DNA from: Cryptosporangium arvum DSM 44712
GTDB lineage: Bacteria; Actinomycetota; Actinomycetes; Mycobacteriales; Cryptosporangiaceae
Length of the DNA: 64,000 nt
Assembly (NCBI RefSeq): GCF_000585375.1
Contig: NZ_KK073874.1
Location: 8,343,913-8,407,912, forward strand
Direction: 5' to 3'
Part shown: piece by piece, positions 34,508 to 44,246 of the stretch
Layout of the letters: each line of letters begins with the position of its first letter
How positions within the stretch are numbered: the stretch's first letter is position 1
The notes under the pieces: model-generated
Databases searched by the model: none
What the model was told of the DNA's origin: nothing
The model's input: the letters and a program-made list of their open reading frames with translations, nothing else
Translations under genes and position numbers: made by a program

Positions 34508-34818
34508 TCGCCGTCCTCCACCGGAGTGTCGACCCGATCGACCGCGACCGTCCGGCGCAGCCGGTAGAGCTGCAGGATCAACGCCAGGCCGACGCCGACC
34601 TCGGCGGCCGCGAGCACGATGACGAACAGCGCGAACACGGCACCGGAGCGCGGCACCCCGACCGTGGACACGTCGGCCGTGACCAGGACCAGGTTCACGG
34701 CGTTGAGCAGCAGCTCGACCGCCATCAGCAGCAGGATCAGGTTGCGCCGGACCAGCACCCCGTAGAGGCCGATGCCGAACAGGAGCGCCGCCAGCACGTA
34801 CGGAACGACCGGATGCAT
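34504..34818 (-). CDS. nuoK: NADH-quinone oxidoreductase subunit K
   Basis: Three-helix membrane subunit of 104 residues. The conserved Glu residues on helices 2 and 3 are present (LLLMAVELLLNAVNL and VLAAAEVGVGLAL). The C-terminus is a little extended and hydrophilic (VDRVDTPVEDGE). The ATG at 34818 shares a base with the nuoJ stop (TGATG). Confidence 0.93.
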   Translation of the reverse strand: MHPVVPYVLAALLFGIGLYGVLVRRNLILLLMAVELLLNAVNLVLVTADVSTVGVPRSGAVFALFVIVLAAAEVGVGLALILQLYRLRRTVAVDRVDTPVEDGE

Positions 34819-35330
34819 CAGGCCCCCCTCGACGTCCGGACACGTGCCGACACCACGATCGCGCCGACCAGGGCGGCCAGCAGCAACACCGAGAGCAGCT
34901 CGAACGGCAACACCCACTGCCGGAAGATCTCGGCGCCCACCTGCTCGGCGGTGCCGGCCGGGACGTCGTCCAGCTCGATTGTGGACCAGCGGTAGGCGTG
35001 GACCAGCAGGATGGCCAGCGCGGCGGCGGAGCCGCCGCCGACCAGGAGCGCGGGCCAGCGGGCCCGGTCCAGGTCGGGGCTCGCCCCGATCGGCGCGCGG
35101 GTGAGCATCACCGCGAACAGCAGCAGCACGACGACCGCACCCACGTAGACGAGCATCTGCACCCACGCGACGAGCTCCGCGGTGAGCACCAGGTAGACGC
35201 CGGCCAGCCCGCCGAGCGCGACCACCAGCCACAGCCCGGCGCGAACCACGTGCGCGGTGGTGACCACCGCCAACGCGGCGCCGACCACGACGACGCCGAG
35301 CGCGGCAACGAGCCAGTCGGTCAAGGTCAC
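34818..35330 (-). CDS. nuoJ: NADH-quinone oxidoreductase subunit J
   Basis: Five-helix membrane subunit of 170 residues. The segment ELVAWVQMLVYVGAVVVLLL is the conserved helix 3 with its pi-bulge region. The GTG at 35330 is the only sensible start; the frame to 35462 runs into nuoI. A 49-base gap separates it from nuoI, with no hairpin seen. Confidence 0.92.
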   Translation of the reverse strand: MTLTDWLVAALGVVVVGAALAVVTTAHVVRAGLWLVVALGGLAGVYLVLTAELVAWVQMLVYVGAVVVLLLFAVMLTRAPIGASPDLDRARWPALLVGGGSAAALAILLVHAYRWSTIELDDVPAGTAEQVGAEIFRQWVLPFELLSVLLLAALVGAIVVSARVRTSRGA

Positions 35331-35379
35331 GCGGGCATCCTGCCAGCCCCCACCGACAGGCGGGCGGTTAAAACTCCGG

Positions 35380-35949
35380 TCACTGCTCCTCGCGCAGTTC
35401 GGTGGCCTCGTCGCGGGCGGCGTCGGCGGCCCGCTGGGCGGCCAGCGCACGGTCGGCGGCAACGACCTCTTTGGCCGGTTCGCCGAGCGGGTCGTGCGCG
35501 GGGGGCGGCGGCACCGTCCACATCCACTCGCGGAGGCGATCGGACTCGTGCAGCAGGTCCTTGATGTCGTACTCGGAGAACTCGAACTCCGGGGACCAGT
35601 ACAGCGCGTCGAACGGGCAGACCTCGATGCAGATCCCGCACCACATGCAGAGCGAGAAGTCGATCGCGAACCGGTCGAGCATGTTGCGCTGCCGGGACCG
35701 CGCCGCGCCGGGCGTCTCGACGGTCTCCTTGTGGCTGTCGATGTAGATGCACCAGTCGGGGCACTCCCGGGCGCAGAGCATGCACACCGTGCAGTTCTCC
35801 TCCAGCAGCGCGATCACACCGCGGCTGCGTGGCGGCAGGTCCGGTTTCACGTCGGGGTACTGATGGGTGTGCGCGCGCCGGGACAGCGTCCGCAGCGTCA
35901 CCGCCAGCCCCTTGACCAATCCCGCACCCGGAACGCCCATGCGAGGCAT
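35380..35949 (-). CDS. nuoI: NADH-quinone oxidoreductase subunit I
   Basis: Peripheral-arm ferredoxin-like subunit of 189 residues carrying two 4Fe-4S clusters, N6a and N6b. Both motifs are complete: [12 protein letters not shown] and [13 protein letters not shown] hydrophilic Ala/Glu/Arg tail of about 45 residues follows. The ATG at 35949 begins one base after the stop of the unknown gene upstream; an internal ATG at 35940 is possible. Confidence 0.93.
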   Translation of the reverse strand: MPRMGVPGAGLVKGLAVTLRTLSRRAHTHQYPDVKPDLPPRSRGVIALLEENCTVCMLCARECPDWCIYIDSHKETVETPGAARSRQRNMLDRFAIDFSLCMWCGICIEVCPFDALYWSPEFEFSEYDIKDLLHESDRLREWMWTVPPPPAHDPLGEPAKEVVAADRALAAQRAADAARDEATELREEQ

Positions 35950-35950
35950 G

Positions 35951-36424
35951 TTAGAGGTACGCCCCGGCTCCCCAGATACGCCACGGATCTTGATCGTCGT
36001 CGCGCACGAGCAGATAGAACGTCGAGGTCGGCTGCTGCGGGTCGTCGAGCCCCGGCCAGAAGCGGACGTGGAAGTTCAGCAGCAGGCGCACGGCGTGGTG
36101 ATACGCGTTCAGCGCCGCGCCGTCCCACGGCCCCGCCCGGTAGGTCTCCTGCCGGACCACCCGCACGCCGGTGACGGCGGCCACGTCGTCGCTGTCGAGG
36201 CTCGGGAGCTGTCCGGGCGCCCACAGCGCGCGTTGGGCGGCGTGGTCGTTCGCTGCCACCGCCGCGAAGTATACGGTCACGACCTCGGCCGGCGGGGCAC
36301 CGTCCGGCGGTAGCGCCACCGCGCCGCGCCTGACCGGGACGCCGACGTCCAGGTACAGCACCCCCAGGCCGAGGAGCACGATTGGGACCACGACGAGCGC
36401 CGCTACCCACCGCCATGCCTTCAC
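35951..36424 (-). CDS. Membrane-anchored protein of unknown function inside nuo cluster
   Basis: A 157-residue protein with one N-terminal membrane segment ([15 protein letters not shown]) and an external domain beginning [20 protein letters not shown], which looks like the helical start of a SnoaL/DUF4878-type fold, and ending [12 protein letters not shown]. It is placed between nuoH and nuoI, with its TAA one base before the nuoI ATG, so it is expressed with the complex I genes. It is not a known subunit. A role in assembly or stability is possible but unproven. The GTG start at 36424 is tentative. Confidence 0.7.
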   Translation of the reverse strand: MKAWRWVAALVVVPIVLLGLGVLYLDVGVPVRRGAVALPPDGAPPAEVVTVYFAAVAANDHAAQRALWAPGQLPSLDSDDVAAVTGVRVVRQETYRAGPWDGAALNAYHHAVRLLLNFHVRFWPGLDDPQQPTSTFYLLVRDDDQDPWRIWGAGAYL

Positions 36425-36447
36425 CACGCCACGGTGGCACAGTCGGG

Positions 36448-37410
36448 CTAGGTCGCGACCCGGACCACCGCAGTGAGGACGAGCTGGGCCAGAGCCAGGG
36501 GCACCAGGACGAGCCAGCAGAAGCGCTGGAGCTGGTCCTCGCGCAGGCGTGGGAACGACACCCGCACCCAGATGACGACGAACGCGACCGCGAACACCTT
36601 GAGCAGCGTCCAGAGCCAGCCGAAGTGCGCGTCGTCGAACGGGCCGCGCCAGCCGCCGAGGAACAGCACGGTCGTCAGCCCGGAGATCACCACGATGCCC
36701 GCGTATTCGGCGAGCAGGAAGAACGCGAACCGCAGCCCGGTGTACTCGGTGAAGTAGCCGGCCACGAGCTCGGACTCGGCGATCGGCATGTCGAACGGCG
36801 GCCGGCGGATCTCGGCCAGACCGGCGACGAAGAACACGAACGCGGCCGGCGCCTGCCAGAGCAGCCACCAAGGGTTCCACGCGTCGACGATGCCCGGCAG
36901 GCTCAGCGTGCCCGCGGCCATCGCGACGCTCGCGGCCGACAGCACGAACGGCAGCTCGTAGCCGAGCAGCTGGGCGGCGCCGCGCACGCCGCCGAGCAGC
37001 GCGTATTTGTTCGCCGAGGCCCAGGCCGCCATCAGCACCCCGACCACACCGACGCCGACGATCGCGAGCACCAGGAACAGCCCGATCTCCAGCGGCTGCG
37101 CGACCAGCCCGTCGGGGCCGAGCGGCAGCACGAGGAAGACGAACAGGTACGGGAGCAGGCTGACGGCCGGCGCGAGCCGGAAGACCGGGCGATCGGCGTT
37201 CGCCGGCACGATCTCTTCTTTCTGGACGAACTTCACGCCGTCCGCGACGAGCTGCGCCCAGCCGTGGAAAGCACCGGCGTACATCGGGCCGAGCCGGCCC
37301 TGCATGTGGGCCATCGCCTTGTGCTCGAGCTGCCCGACGAGCAGCGGCAGCGTCAGGAACGCGGCGAGCGCTGCGACGACACGCAACAGCACTTCCAGCC
37401 AGGCCGGCAT
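36448..37410 (-). CDS. nuoH: NADH-quinone oxidoreductase subunit H
   Basis: Eight-helix membrane subunit of 320 residues that joins the arms and forms part of the quinone cavity. Conserved segments include HKAMAHMQGRLGPMYAG, FVQKEEIVPANADRPVF, AEIRRPPFDMPIAESELVAGY and the C-terminal RVSFPRLREDQL. The ATG at 37410 shares a base with the nuoC stop. Normal length. Confidence 0.94.
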   Translation of the reverse strand: MPAWLEVLLRVVAALAAFLTLPLLVGQLEHKAMAHMQGRLGPMYAGAFHGWAQLVADGVKFVQKEEIVPANADRPVFRLAPAVSLLPYLFVFLVLPLGPDGLVAQPLEIGLFLVLAIVGVGVVGVLMAAWASANKYALLGGVRGAAQLLGYELPFVLSAASVAMAAGTLSLPGIVDAWNPWWLLWQAPAAFVFFVAGLAEIRRPPFDMPIAESELVAGYFTEYTGLRFAFFLLAEYAGIVVISGLTTVLFLGGWRGPFDDAHFGWLWTLLKVFAVAFVVIWVRVSFPRLREDQLQRFCWLVLVPLALAQLVLTAVVRVAT

Positions 37411-38081
37411 CACTCGCCCCCGCTCTCGGGCGTCGCGTCCGGCCTCGGACGGGCCGCCCGGGCGGCCCGGGCGGGACGTTCGCGGCGGGCCGGTTCGGGC
37501 GGCAGCTGGCCTTTCTCGGGGCCCCACTCGTTCGGGTCGGGGACACCGGGCGGCCGGGCGCGGCGACGGCTGGGCGCGCCGCTGTCGCTCTCCCCCGGCT
37601 CCTTCGCCCCGGGCCACGCCTTGGCCACCCGAGCCGCGAGCACGAAGTCCTTACGCAGCGGATGGCCCTCGAACTCGTCGGGGAGCAGCAGCTTTCCCGG
37701 GTTCGGATGACCGGTGAACGTGATGCCGAACATCTCCGCGGTCTCCCGCTCCGGCCACGAGGCCCCGGGGAACACGCCGGTGAGCGTGTCGAGCGTCGGC
37801 GCGTCCCGAGGCACGACCGTGCGCAGCAGGACGCCGTACCGCCCGCTCAGCGACCACAGGTGCACGGCGACCGCGAAGCCCGCATCACCCTCGTCGACGC
37901 CGCTCAGCCAGTCGAAGTACCGCAGGTCCAGCGAATCACGCGCGGTCCGCACCGACTCCACCCACGACGCCACCGGCACCGTGGCGCACGCCCGCGCGAA
38001 CGCTCCCCCCGCCGACGGCGACACCTCGGCCGCCGCACCGAGCGCCTCGGCCAGCCTCGCCCCGACCTCCTCGACCGTCAC
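37410..38081 (-). CDS. nuoC: NADH-quinone oxidoreductase subunit C
   Basis: Peripheral-arm 30-kDa subunit, 223 residues. The signature ERETAEMFGITFTGHPNP and the end LLLPDEFEGHPLRKDF are intact. A ~65-residue Arg/Pro/Glu-rich tail follows and is probably disordered. There is no NuoD domain fused to it, and the next gene downstream is nuoH, so nuoD is missing from its usual place. The GTG at 38081 lies 75 bases from the divergent TetR gene, so this sub-operon must have a promoter in that gap. Confidence 0.9.
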   Translation of the reverse strand: MTVEEVGARLAEALGAAAEVSPSAGGAFARACATVPVASWVESVRTARDSLDLRYFDWLSGVDEGDAGFAVAVHLWSLSGRYGVLLRTVVPRDAPTLDTLTGVFPGASWPERETAEMFGITFTGHPNPGKLLLPDEFEGHPLRKDFVLAARVAKAWPGAKEPGESDSGAPSRRRARPPGVPDPNEWGPEKGQLPPEPARRERPARAARAARPRPDATPESGGE

Positions 38082-38120
38082 GACGGCAGATCTTACGGCG
38101 ACCTCCGTCCGGAAATGTTT

Positions 38121-38136
38121 TGGACCGACCGTTCCA
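38121..38136. promoter_or_regulatory. TetR operator candidate
   Basis: TGGACCGACCGTTCCA is an imperfect palindrome (TGGAnCGnnCGnTCCA) 21 bases before the TetR ATG. TetR proteins commonly repress their own gene and the adjacent exporter through such a site. Because it lies between divergent genes it could also affect nuoC. Confidence 0.55.
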
Positions 38137-38156
38137 GTTTGGTCTACGGTGGAGGC

Positions 38157-38732
38157 ATGCCACGCCCGAAGGGCTTCGACCCCGCCGAGGCGCTCGACGC
38201 CGCGATGCAGGCGTTCTGCACCCGCGGTTACGAGGGGACCTCCGCCCAGGACCTGTGCGATTCCACCGGCCTGGGCCGCTCGAGCCTCTACAACACGTTC
38301 GACAGCAAGGACGCGCTCTACTCCCGGTGCCTCGACCGGTTCGCCGAGCTCCAGACCCTGGGCCAGACCGAGATCCTCGACGGCCCGGGCTCCGGCTACC
38401 AGCGCATCCGCACGCTCCTGCTGGCCACGGTGGACGACGAGGACCGCCCGGACGCCACCGGGTGCCTGATCACCCGCACCGCCGTGGAACGCGACGACGC
38501 GGTCGTCACCGAAACCGTCAGACGCCTGATGGACACGTTCGTCGCGCGGATCACCGGCACGATCGCCGAGGGCCAGGCCGACGGTTCGATCACCACCCGG
38601 CAGAGCGCCACGGCGCTGGCCCGGTTCGTCCACGGCGCGATCAGCGGTCTGCGTGTCCAGGGCCGGGCCGCCGCCCCGCGCGACCTGCTCACCGACGTCG
38701 TCGAGGTCACCTGCACCGCACTGCGCGCCTGA
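38157..38732 (+). CDS. TetR-family transcriptional regulator
   Basis: Regulator of 191 residues. The N-terminal helix-turn-helix reads TSAQDLCDSTGLGRSSLYNT, followed by FDSKDALYSRCLDRF, then a helical ligand-binding domain (TetR_C type, about 80-190). The ATG at 38157 has GGAGG upstream and a palindrome at 38121-38136. The MFS gene follows after 9 bases and is the evident target. The pair sits on the opposite strand between nuoC and nuoB. Confidence 0.92.
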   Translation: MPRPKGFDPAEALDAAMQAFCTRGYEGTSAQDLCDSTGLGRSSLYNTFDSKDALYSRCLDRFAELQTLGQTEILDGPGSGYQRIRTLLLATVDDEDRPDATGCLITRTAVERDDAVVTETVRRLMDTFVARITGTIAEGQADGSITTRQSATALARFVHGAISGLRVQGRAAAPRDLLTDVVEVTCTALRA

Positions 38733-38741
38733 GGAGCATCC

Positions 38742-39926
38742 GTGCCCGTCGTCGTCTACGTACTGGGCCTGAGCATTTTCGGCCTCGGCACGACCGAGTT
38801 CATGATCGCCGGTCTGCTGCCGCTGATCGCCGACGATCTCGACGTGAGCGTCCCCGCCGTCGGCGGTCTGATCTCCGCGTTCGCGATCGGCATGGTGATC
38901 GGGGCGCCGGTGCTCACCGCCGCCAGCCTCCGCCTGCCCCGCAAGACGACGCTCGTCGCCGCGCTCAGCCTGTTCATCGCCGGGCAGGTGCTGGGTGCGC
39001 TGGCGCCGACCTACGCGCTGCTGATGGTCGCGCGGGTCGTCACGGCGCTCGCGACCGGCGCGTTCTGGGGCGTGGCCGCGGTGACGGCCGTCCGGGCGGC
39101 GGGCCCGGACCGCACCGCCCGCGCGCTCTCGGTCCTCCTCGGAGGGTTGACGGTGGCCAACGTGGTCGGCGTACCGGCCGGCACCTGGATCGGCCAGTGG
39201 CTGGGCTGGCGGGCCACGTTCTGGGCGGTGGCCGTGGTCGCGGTGGTGTCGCTGGCCGGGGTGGTGGCCGCCGTACCGCGCGACGCGCGAGAAACGAGCG
39301 TGCCGCGCCTGCGCGACGAGCTCCGGACGTTCCGCAGCGGCCGGCTCTGGGTCGCGCTGACGACGATCGTGCTCTACGGCGGGGCGATCTTCGGCATCTT
39401 CAGCTACGCGGCCCCGCTGATCACCGACGTCGCGGGGGCACGGGAGTCGCTGGTCCCGGCGATCCTGTTCCTGTTCGGACTGGGCGCGTTCGTCGGCAAC
39501 GTCGTCGGCGGCCGGGTCGCCGACCGGGGAATCCTGCTCAACCAGCACATCTCGTTCACCGCGCTGCTGGTCACGATGATCGCGCTCGGCCTCGCCGCCG
39601 GGTCGGCGATCGCCGTCGTCGCGCTGCTGTTCACGATGGGTGTCACCGGCTACTCGGCGGCGGCCGCGCTCAACGGCCGGGTGTTCCGGCTGGCCGAAGA
39701 AGCGCCCACGCTGGCCAGCGCGGTGAACACGTCGGCGTTCAACGTGGGGAACACGATCGGGCCGTGGCTCGGTGGCGCCGCGATCAGCGCCGGTCTGGGT
39801 TTCCGGGCCCCGATCTGGGTCGGCGTGGCGCTCCTGCTCGGCGCGCTCACGCTCACGTTCGTCTCCCGCGCGATGGACGCCAGGCTCGTGGCGTCCGCCC
39901 GGAAAGAGCAGTTGCAGGCGGCTTAG
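38742..39926 (+). CDS. MFS exporter, DHA1 (AraJ/Cml-like)
   Basis: Twelve-helix exporter of 394 residues. The start [19 protein letters not shown] and the helix 2-3 loop region are typical of the DHA1 group of sugar, arabinose or chloramphenicol exporters, which are often controlled by adjacent TetR genes. The GTG at 38742 follows GAGGAG. Its stop overlaps the nuoB stop on the opposite strand by three bases. Substrate unknown. Confidence 0.9.
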   Translation: MPVVVYVLGLSIFGLGTTEFMIAGLLPLIADDLDVSVPAVGGLISAFAIGMVIGAPVLTAASLRLPRKTTLVAALSLFIAGQVLGALAPTYALLMVARVVTALATGAFWGVAAVTAVRAAGPDRTARALSVLLGGLTVANVVGVPAGTWIGQWLGWRATFWAVAVVAVVSLAGVVAAVPRDARETSVPRLRDELRTFRSGRLWVALTTIVLYGGAIFGIFSYAAPLITDVAGARESLVPAILFLFGLGAFVGNVVGGRVADRGILLNQHISFTALLVTMIALGLAAGSAIAVVALLFTMGVTGYSAAAALNGRVFRLAEEAPTLASAVNTSAFNVGNTIGPWLGGAAISAGLGFRAPIWVGVALLLGALTLTFVSRAMDARLVASARKEQLQAA

Positions 39927-40492
39927 GGGCGCACGAGCGGGGCGGTCAGCTCGCCCGCGCCCGGGCGGGCGCCGCCGCGCAGGGAGACGGTCTCGTCGGC
40001 GATCTTCTGCTGGAGCCGCAGGATCCCCTGCAGGAGCGCCTCCGGCCGCGGCGGGCAACCGGGCACGTAGACGTCGACCGGAATGATCTGGTCGACGCCC
40101 TTGGTGACGCTGTAGGAGTCCCAGTACGGCCCGCCGCAGTTCGCGCACGACCCGAACGAGATCACGTACTTCGGCTCCGGCATCTGGTCGTAGAGCCGCC
40201 GCACGGCCGGCGCCATCTTGTCGGTGACGGTGCCCGACACCACCATCAGGTCGGCCTGGCGCGGCCCGTTCGCGAACGGGATGACGCCGAACCGGATGAA
40301 GTCGTGGCGGGCCATCGACGTGGCGATGAACTCGATCGCGCAGCAGGCGAGCCCGAAGTTGAACACCCAGAGCGAGTACTTCCGACCCCAGTTCAGGACG
40401 AACTTGATCGGATCGGGCAGCGTTGGCCCCGCGCTCCGGTCCCGGTGGGCAGGCGTCGGCAGGTCGATGGCCACCCGCCGAGAGTACGACAC
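39923..40492 (-). CDS. nuoB: NADH-quinone oxidoreductase subunit B
   Basis: Peripheral-arm subunit of 189 residues holding the terminal 4Fe-4S cluster N2. Ligand motifs are complete: ACCAIEF (two adjacent Cys), [13 protein letters not shown] and [12 protein letters not shown]. The usual 'SxASRHD' region reads [12 protein letters not shown]. The GTG at 40492 gives MSYSRR; a GTG at 40474 is an alternative. It is separated from nuoC by the TetR/MFS pair and from nuoA by the TauABC and aldo-keto reductase genes. Confidence 0.92.
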   Translation of the reverse strand: MSYSRRVAIDLPTPAHRDRSAGPTLPDPIKFVLNWGRKYSLWVFNFGLACCAIEFIATSMARHDFIRFGVIPFANGPRQADLMVVSGTVTDKMAPAVRRLYDQMPEPKYVISFGSCANCGGPYWDSYSVTKGVDQIIPVDVYVPGCPPRPEALLQGILRLQQKIADETVSLRGGARPGAGELTAPLVRP

Positions 40493-40537
40493 GACCCGGC
40501 GGAGCCTTCGCTCGAACGTCCACTCCGTCGACGGCGT

Positions 40538-40566
40538 GCGCCCGGAGGCGGACGGCCTCCGGGCGC
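40538..40566 (-). terminator. Strong hairpin after aldo-keto reductase gene
   Basis: GCGCCCGGAGGC (40538-40549) pairs perfectly with GCCTCCGGGCGC (40555-40566) around a 5-base loop. It lies 24 bases past the stop of the leftward aldo-keto reductase gene and before nuoB. No T tract. It likely insulates nuoB from that transcript. Confidence 0.6.
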
Positions 40567-40589
40567 TGACGCGAGCTAGCGCGCCGTCC

Positions 40590-41579
40590 TCACCAGCGGT
40601 CGTGCACGTGCGGGCGGACGAGACGGTCGTAGACCTCGGCCACGGCGGTGTGCGCCTCGGCCGGGAGCGCCGGCAGTTCGCCCACCGCGGCGTTGCCGCG
40701 CGCCTGCTCGGGGTTCCGCGCGCCCGGGATCACGGTGCTGACCTGCGGCTGGTCGATGATCCACCGCAGCGCCAACTGGGCGGTGGTCCACCCCGAAGGG
40801 GCCACGCCGCGCAGTTCACGCACCGCGTCCAGCCCCACCTCGTAGGGGACGCCGGAGAACGTCTCGCCGACGTCGAACGCCGCGCCCTGCCGGTTGTAGT
40901 TGCGGTGGTCGTCGGCGCCGAACGTGGTGTGCTCGTCGTACTTGCCCGACAGCAGCCCGCTGGCCAGCGGCACCCGCGCGATGATGCCGACGCCCGCTTC
41001 GGCCGCCGCCGGAAGCACACGCTCCAGCGGCTTGAGCCGGAACGCGTTCAGGATGATCTGGACCGAGGCCACCCCCGGCCGCGCGATCGAGGTGAGGGCC
41101 TCGTCCACGGTCTCCACGCTGACGCCGTACGCGGCGATCGCCTTCTCGGCGACGAGCGTGTCGAGCACGTCGAACACCCGGTCGTCGGAGTAGACCGGCG
41201 TCGGCGGGCAGTGCAGCTGCACCAGGTCGAGCGTGTCGACGCCCAGGTTCTGCCGGGACCGGTCGATCCAGGCCCGCAGGTTCGCCTCGGTGTACTGCTC
41301 GGGCACGAACGGGTCGGCCCGGCGGCCGGCCTTCGTCGCCACCGTGATGCCCGGCACCGCGGCGCCGCTCTCGAGGTACGAGCGGATCAACCGCTCGCTG
41401 CGCCCGTCGCCGTAGACGTCGGCGGTGTCGAAGAACGTGACCCCCGCGTCGGCCGCGGCGGCGAGGACGCCTATCGCGTCCTGCTCGTCGACCTCACCCC
41501 AGTCGGCGCCCAGCTGCCAGCAGCCCAACCCGATCACGCTGACGTTCCGCCCGGTACGTCCCAGCTTTCGACTCTCCAT
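40590..41579 (-). CDS. Aldo/keto reductase
   Basis: NADPH-dependent oxidoreductase of 329 residues with a TIM barrel. Catalytic tetrad elements are visible: Asp and Tyr in [14 protein letters not shown], Lys in [12 protein letters not shown] and His in LVQLHCPP. The NADP site lies in [16 protein letters not shown]. The ATG at 41579 ([14 protein letters not shown]) is the family start; an ATG at 41597 is possible. It diverges from the TauC-like gene at 41672. Substrate unknown. Confidence 0.9.
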   Translation of the reverse strand: MESRKLGRTGRNVSVIGLGCWQLGADWGEVDEQDAIGVLAAAADAGVTFFDTADVYGDGRSERLIRSYLESGAAVPGITVATKAGRRADPFVPEQYTEANLRAWIDRSRQNLGVDTLDLVQLHCPPTPVYSDDRVFDVLDTLVAEKAIAAYGVSVETVDEALTSIARPGVASVQIILNAFRLKPLERVLPAAAEAGVGIIARVPLASGLLSGKYDEHTTFGADDHRNYNRQGAAFDVGETFSGVPYEVGLDAVRELRGVAPSGWTTAQLALRWIIDQPQVSTVIPGARNPEQARGNAAVGELPALPAEAHTAVAEVYDRLVRPHVHDRW

Positions 41580-41671
41580 ACCAGTGAGCCTAGTCATGCC
41601 CCTAGCGCGCAACCGTCCAGGTAATGCACCATGCCTATCGATCAACTCGGCAATACCGGAATGGAGGGCAC

Positions 41672-42487
41672 GTGGCGTTACTGGAGAGAGCGGCCCCGGC
41701 CGTCCGCTGGCGTCGCCCGACCTCCGTCGTGCTGTCGATCGTCGTGCTGCTCGCCGTGTGGTGGGCGCTGGCCGCCGCCGAGATCTGGGACCCGATCTTC
41801 CTGCCGTCACCAGGGCGCGTCGCCGACGCGTTCGTGTACTCGGTGAACTCGCACAACGGAACGCCCGGCTACCAGGGCTACTACCTGTGGGAACACCTCT
41901 GGGCCAGCCTCTGGCGCATCCTGCGCGGGCTGTTCTGGGCGATCGTGTTCGGCGTTCCGCTCGGCGTGGTGCTGGCGACCGTCGCGCCGATCCGCGCCGT
42001 GATCGAGCCGTACGTCGACTTCCTCCGGGCGCTGCCGCCGCTGGCGTACTTCAGCCTGCTCATCATCTGGTTCGGCATCGAGGACAGCTCGAAGGTCTGG
42101 CTGCTGTTCATCGCGTCGTTCCCGCCGATCACGCTCGCGACGCTGGCCGGGGTGCGCCGCATCCCCGGCGAGTACCTGGAGTCGGCGCGCTCGCTCGGTG
42201 CCGGCCGCCTGCAGCTGGTGCTGCACACCGTGTTGCCCTCCGCGGTCCCCGACGTGCTGACCGGCATCCGGATCGCGATGGGCTTCGCCTGGACGACGAT
42301 CGTCGCCGCCGAGACGTCGAACGGCATCCCCGGCATCGGCGGCCTGGCCTGGGCCACGAAGAAAGAACTGCTCACCGACGTCGCGATCGTGTGCGTCATC
42401 ACGATCGGCCTCACCGCCCTCGCTCTGGACGCGGTCCTCCGCCTCGTCGAGCGCGTTCTCGTGCCGTGGTCCGGCCGTCAGCCCTGA
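41672..42487 (+). CDS. TauC/SsuC-like ABC permease
   Basis: Membrane subunit of an aliphatic sulfonate, taurine or nitrate type importer, 271 residues with about six helices. The ABC coupling motif LESARSLGAGRLQLVLHTVLP is present, as is FLRALPPLAYFSLLIIWFGI of this family. The GTG at 41672 has GGAGGG upstream. It is first in a three-gene operon: permease, binding protein, ATPase. Confidence 0.9.
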   Translation: MALLERAAPAVRWRRPTSVVLSIVVLLAVWWALAAAEIWDPIFLPSPGRVADAFVYSVNSHNGTPGYQGYYLWEHLWASLWRILRGLFWAIVFGVPLGVVLATVAPIRAVIEPYVDFLRALPPLAYFSLLIIWFGIEDSSKVWLLFIASFPPITLATLAGVRRIPGEYLESARSLGAGRLQLVLHTVLPSAVPDVLTGIRIAMGFAWTTIVAAETSNGIPGIGGLAWATKKELLTDVAIVCVITIGLTALALDAVLRLVERVLVPWSGRQP

Positions 42488-42499
42488 GAGGACACCCCG

Positions 42500-43501
42500 A
42501 TGTTCAGACGCGTACTCGCCGCTGCGGCGGCCACCGCCCTGGTGCTCACCGCCGCCGCGTGCGGTGGGGACGACGACACCGCCGCCGCCGGAGGGAAGCC
42601 GGGCAAGATCGTCATCGGCTACCAGCAGATCCCGAACGGCGACTTGATCGTCAAGCACAACAAATGGCTCGAGCAGGCCTTCGGCGACGCCACCACGATC
42701 GAGTGGAAGCTCTTCGACTCCGGCGGCTCGGTCAACGAGGCCATCCAGGCCGGTTCGGTCGACCTGGGGCTCGTCGGCTCGAGCCCGGCGTCGCGCGGGA
42801 TCTCGTCCGGTATCAAGTACCGGGTGCCGTGGATCTTCGACGTGATCGGCGAAGCCGAGGCGCTCGCCGTCAAGGGCGGCATCAGCGACGTCACCCAGCT
42901 CAAAGGCAAGACGATCGCGACACCGTTCGCGTCGACCGCGCACTACAGCCTGCTCGCCGCCCTCCAGAAGGCCGGCCTCGACGCCAAGTCGGTGAAGGTC
43001 ATCGACTCCGAGCCGGACGCGATCCTGGCCGCGTGGAAGCGCGGGGACATCGACGGCGCCTACGTCTGGAACCCGGTGCTCGCCAAGCTGCTCGCCGACG
43101 GCGGCACCACGCTCGTGACCAGCGCGGAACTCGCCAAGGACGGCAAGACCACCTACGACCTCGCGGTCGTCACCGACGAGTTCGCCGAGAAGTACCCGGA
43201 CGCGGTGAAGACCTGGGTCGCGCAGCAGGACAAGGCCGTCAAGCAGATCAAGGCCAGTCCCGACGATGCCGCCGCGGCCATCGCCGCCGAGCTCTCGATC
43301 ACGCCGGCCGAGGCGAAGGCCCAGATGGACGACCTGATCTTCGTCGACGCCGCCGCTCAGGCCGGTGACGAATACCTGGGCCAGGGCCTGCCCGACAACC
43401 TCTTCGCCACCGCGAAGTTCAACCGGGACGTCGGCCAGATCACGACCGTCCGGGACGAGAAGACCTACGCCGACGCCGTGGACAGTTCCTTTGTCGAGTG
43501 A
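42500..43501 (+). CDS. TauA-like substrate-binding lipoprotein
   Basis: Extracytoplasmic binding protein of 333 residues. Lipoprotein signal with lipobox LTAAAC, then an NMT1/TauA fold: IVIGYQQIPNGDLIVKHN, then SVDLGLVGSSPAS and WKRGDIDGAYVWNPVL. The ligand is probably a small sulfonate such as taurine; the family also binds other organosulfur compounds. ATG at 42500 is 12 bases after the permease stop. The ATPase start overlaps its end. Confidence 0.9.
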   Translation: MFRRVLAAAAATALVLTAAACGGDDDTAAAGGKPGKIVIGYQQIPNGDLIVKHNKWLEQAFGDATTIEWKLFDSGGSVNEAIQAGSVDLGLVGSSPASRGISSGIKYRVPWIFDVIGEAEALAVKGGISDVTQLKGKTIATPFASTAHYSLLAALQKAGLDAKSVKVIDSEPDAILAAWKRGDIDGAYVWNPVLAKLLADGGTTLVTSAELAKDGKTTYDLAVVTDEFAEKYPDAVKTWVAQQDKAVKQIKASPDDAAAAIAAELSITPAEAKAQMDDLIFVDAAAQAGDEYLGQGLPDNLFATAKFNRDVGQITTVRDEKTYADAVDSSFVE

Positions 43502-44246
43502 CCCCCGGATCCGCCTGAGCGGCGTCGAGCACACCTTCGAGGGCCGCAGCGGCCCGGTCCGGGCGCTCGACCGCATCGACCTGACGATCCAGCCCGGCGA
43601 GTTCGTGTCGGTCGTCGGCGCGTCCGGGTGCGGCAAGACGACGCTGCTGCGGCTGATCGCCGGGTTCGTACGCCCGTCCACCGGCACCGTCGAGGTGGAC
43701 GGGGAGTGCGGGGTGGTGTTCCAGCGGCCGAGCCTCTACCCCTGGCTCTCGGTCGCCGGGAACGTCGAGTTCGGCCTGAAGATGCGCCGGGTGCCGCGCA
43801 AGGAACGCCGGGAAACCGCCCGGCGTTACCTCGACCTGGTCGGGCTGGGCGAATTCGCCGACGCCGCTCCGTACGAGCTGTCCGGCGGCATGCAGCAGCG
43901 CTGTCAGATCGCCAGGGTGCTGGCCACCGAGCCGTCGACCGTGCTGATGGACGAACCGTTCGGCGCGCTCGACGCGCTCACCCGGGAGATGCTCCAGGCC
44001 GAGCTGCGCCGGATCGCGAAGGAACGCACGGTCCTGTTCGTCACGCACAGCGTCGAGGAAGCCGTGCTGCTCTCGACGCGCGTGCTCGTGCTGAGCCCGC
44101 GTCCGGGGAAGGTCGTGCTCGACCTGCCGGTCCGGACCGACCCGGACCAGGAGCTCGACGCGCTGCGCACCTCACCCGCGGTGCTGGCCGCGACCGAGGA
44201 GGTGCGCGGTCACGTCCAGCGCAGAACGCCCTTGCGCCAGGCGTAG
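43491..44246 (+). CDS. TauB/SsuB-like ABC ATPase
   Basis: Importer ATPase of 251 residues. Walker A GASGCGKTT, signature LSGGMQQR, Walker B VLMDEPFGALD and VTHSVEEAV are intact. The best start is TTG at 43491, overlapping the binding-protein gene by 11 bases; the frame upstream of that lies inside the binding-protein gene. Its last 37 bases overlap the 3' end of nuoA on the other strand. Confidence 0.88.
   Translation: MSSDPRIRLSGVEHTFEGRSGPVRALDRIDLTIQPGEFVSVVGASGCGKTTLLRLIAGFVRPSTGTVEVDGECGVVFQRPSLYPWLSVAGNVEFGLKMRRVPRKERRETARRYLDLVGLGEFADAAPYELSGGMQQRCQIARVLATEPSTVLMDEPFGALDALTREMLQAELRRIAKERTVLFVTHSVEEAVLLSTRVLVLSPRPGKVVLDLPVRTDPDQELDALRTSPAVLAATEEVRGHVQRRTPLRQA

Noticed and set aside
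37410-40523. A 1037-codon leftward frame ending in nuoC
   Set aside because: Only its 3' part, from about 38081, is nuoC. The upstream part is the shadow of TetR, MFS and nuoB genes.
44210-44246. Overlap of TauB-like and nuoA genes as evidence of misannotation
   Set aside because: Both reading frames are well supported by family motifs to their ends; a 37-base convergent overlap is acceptable in compact genomes.
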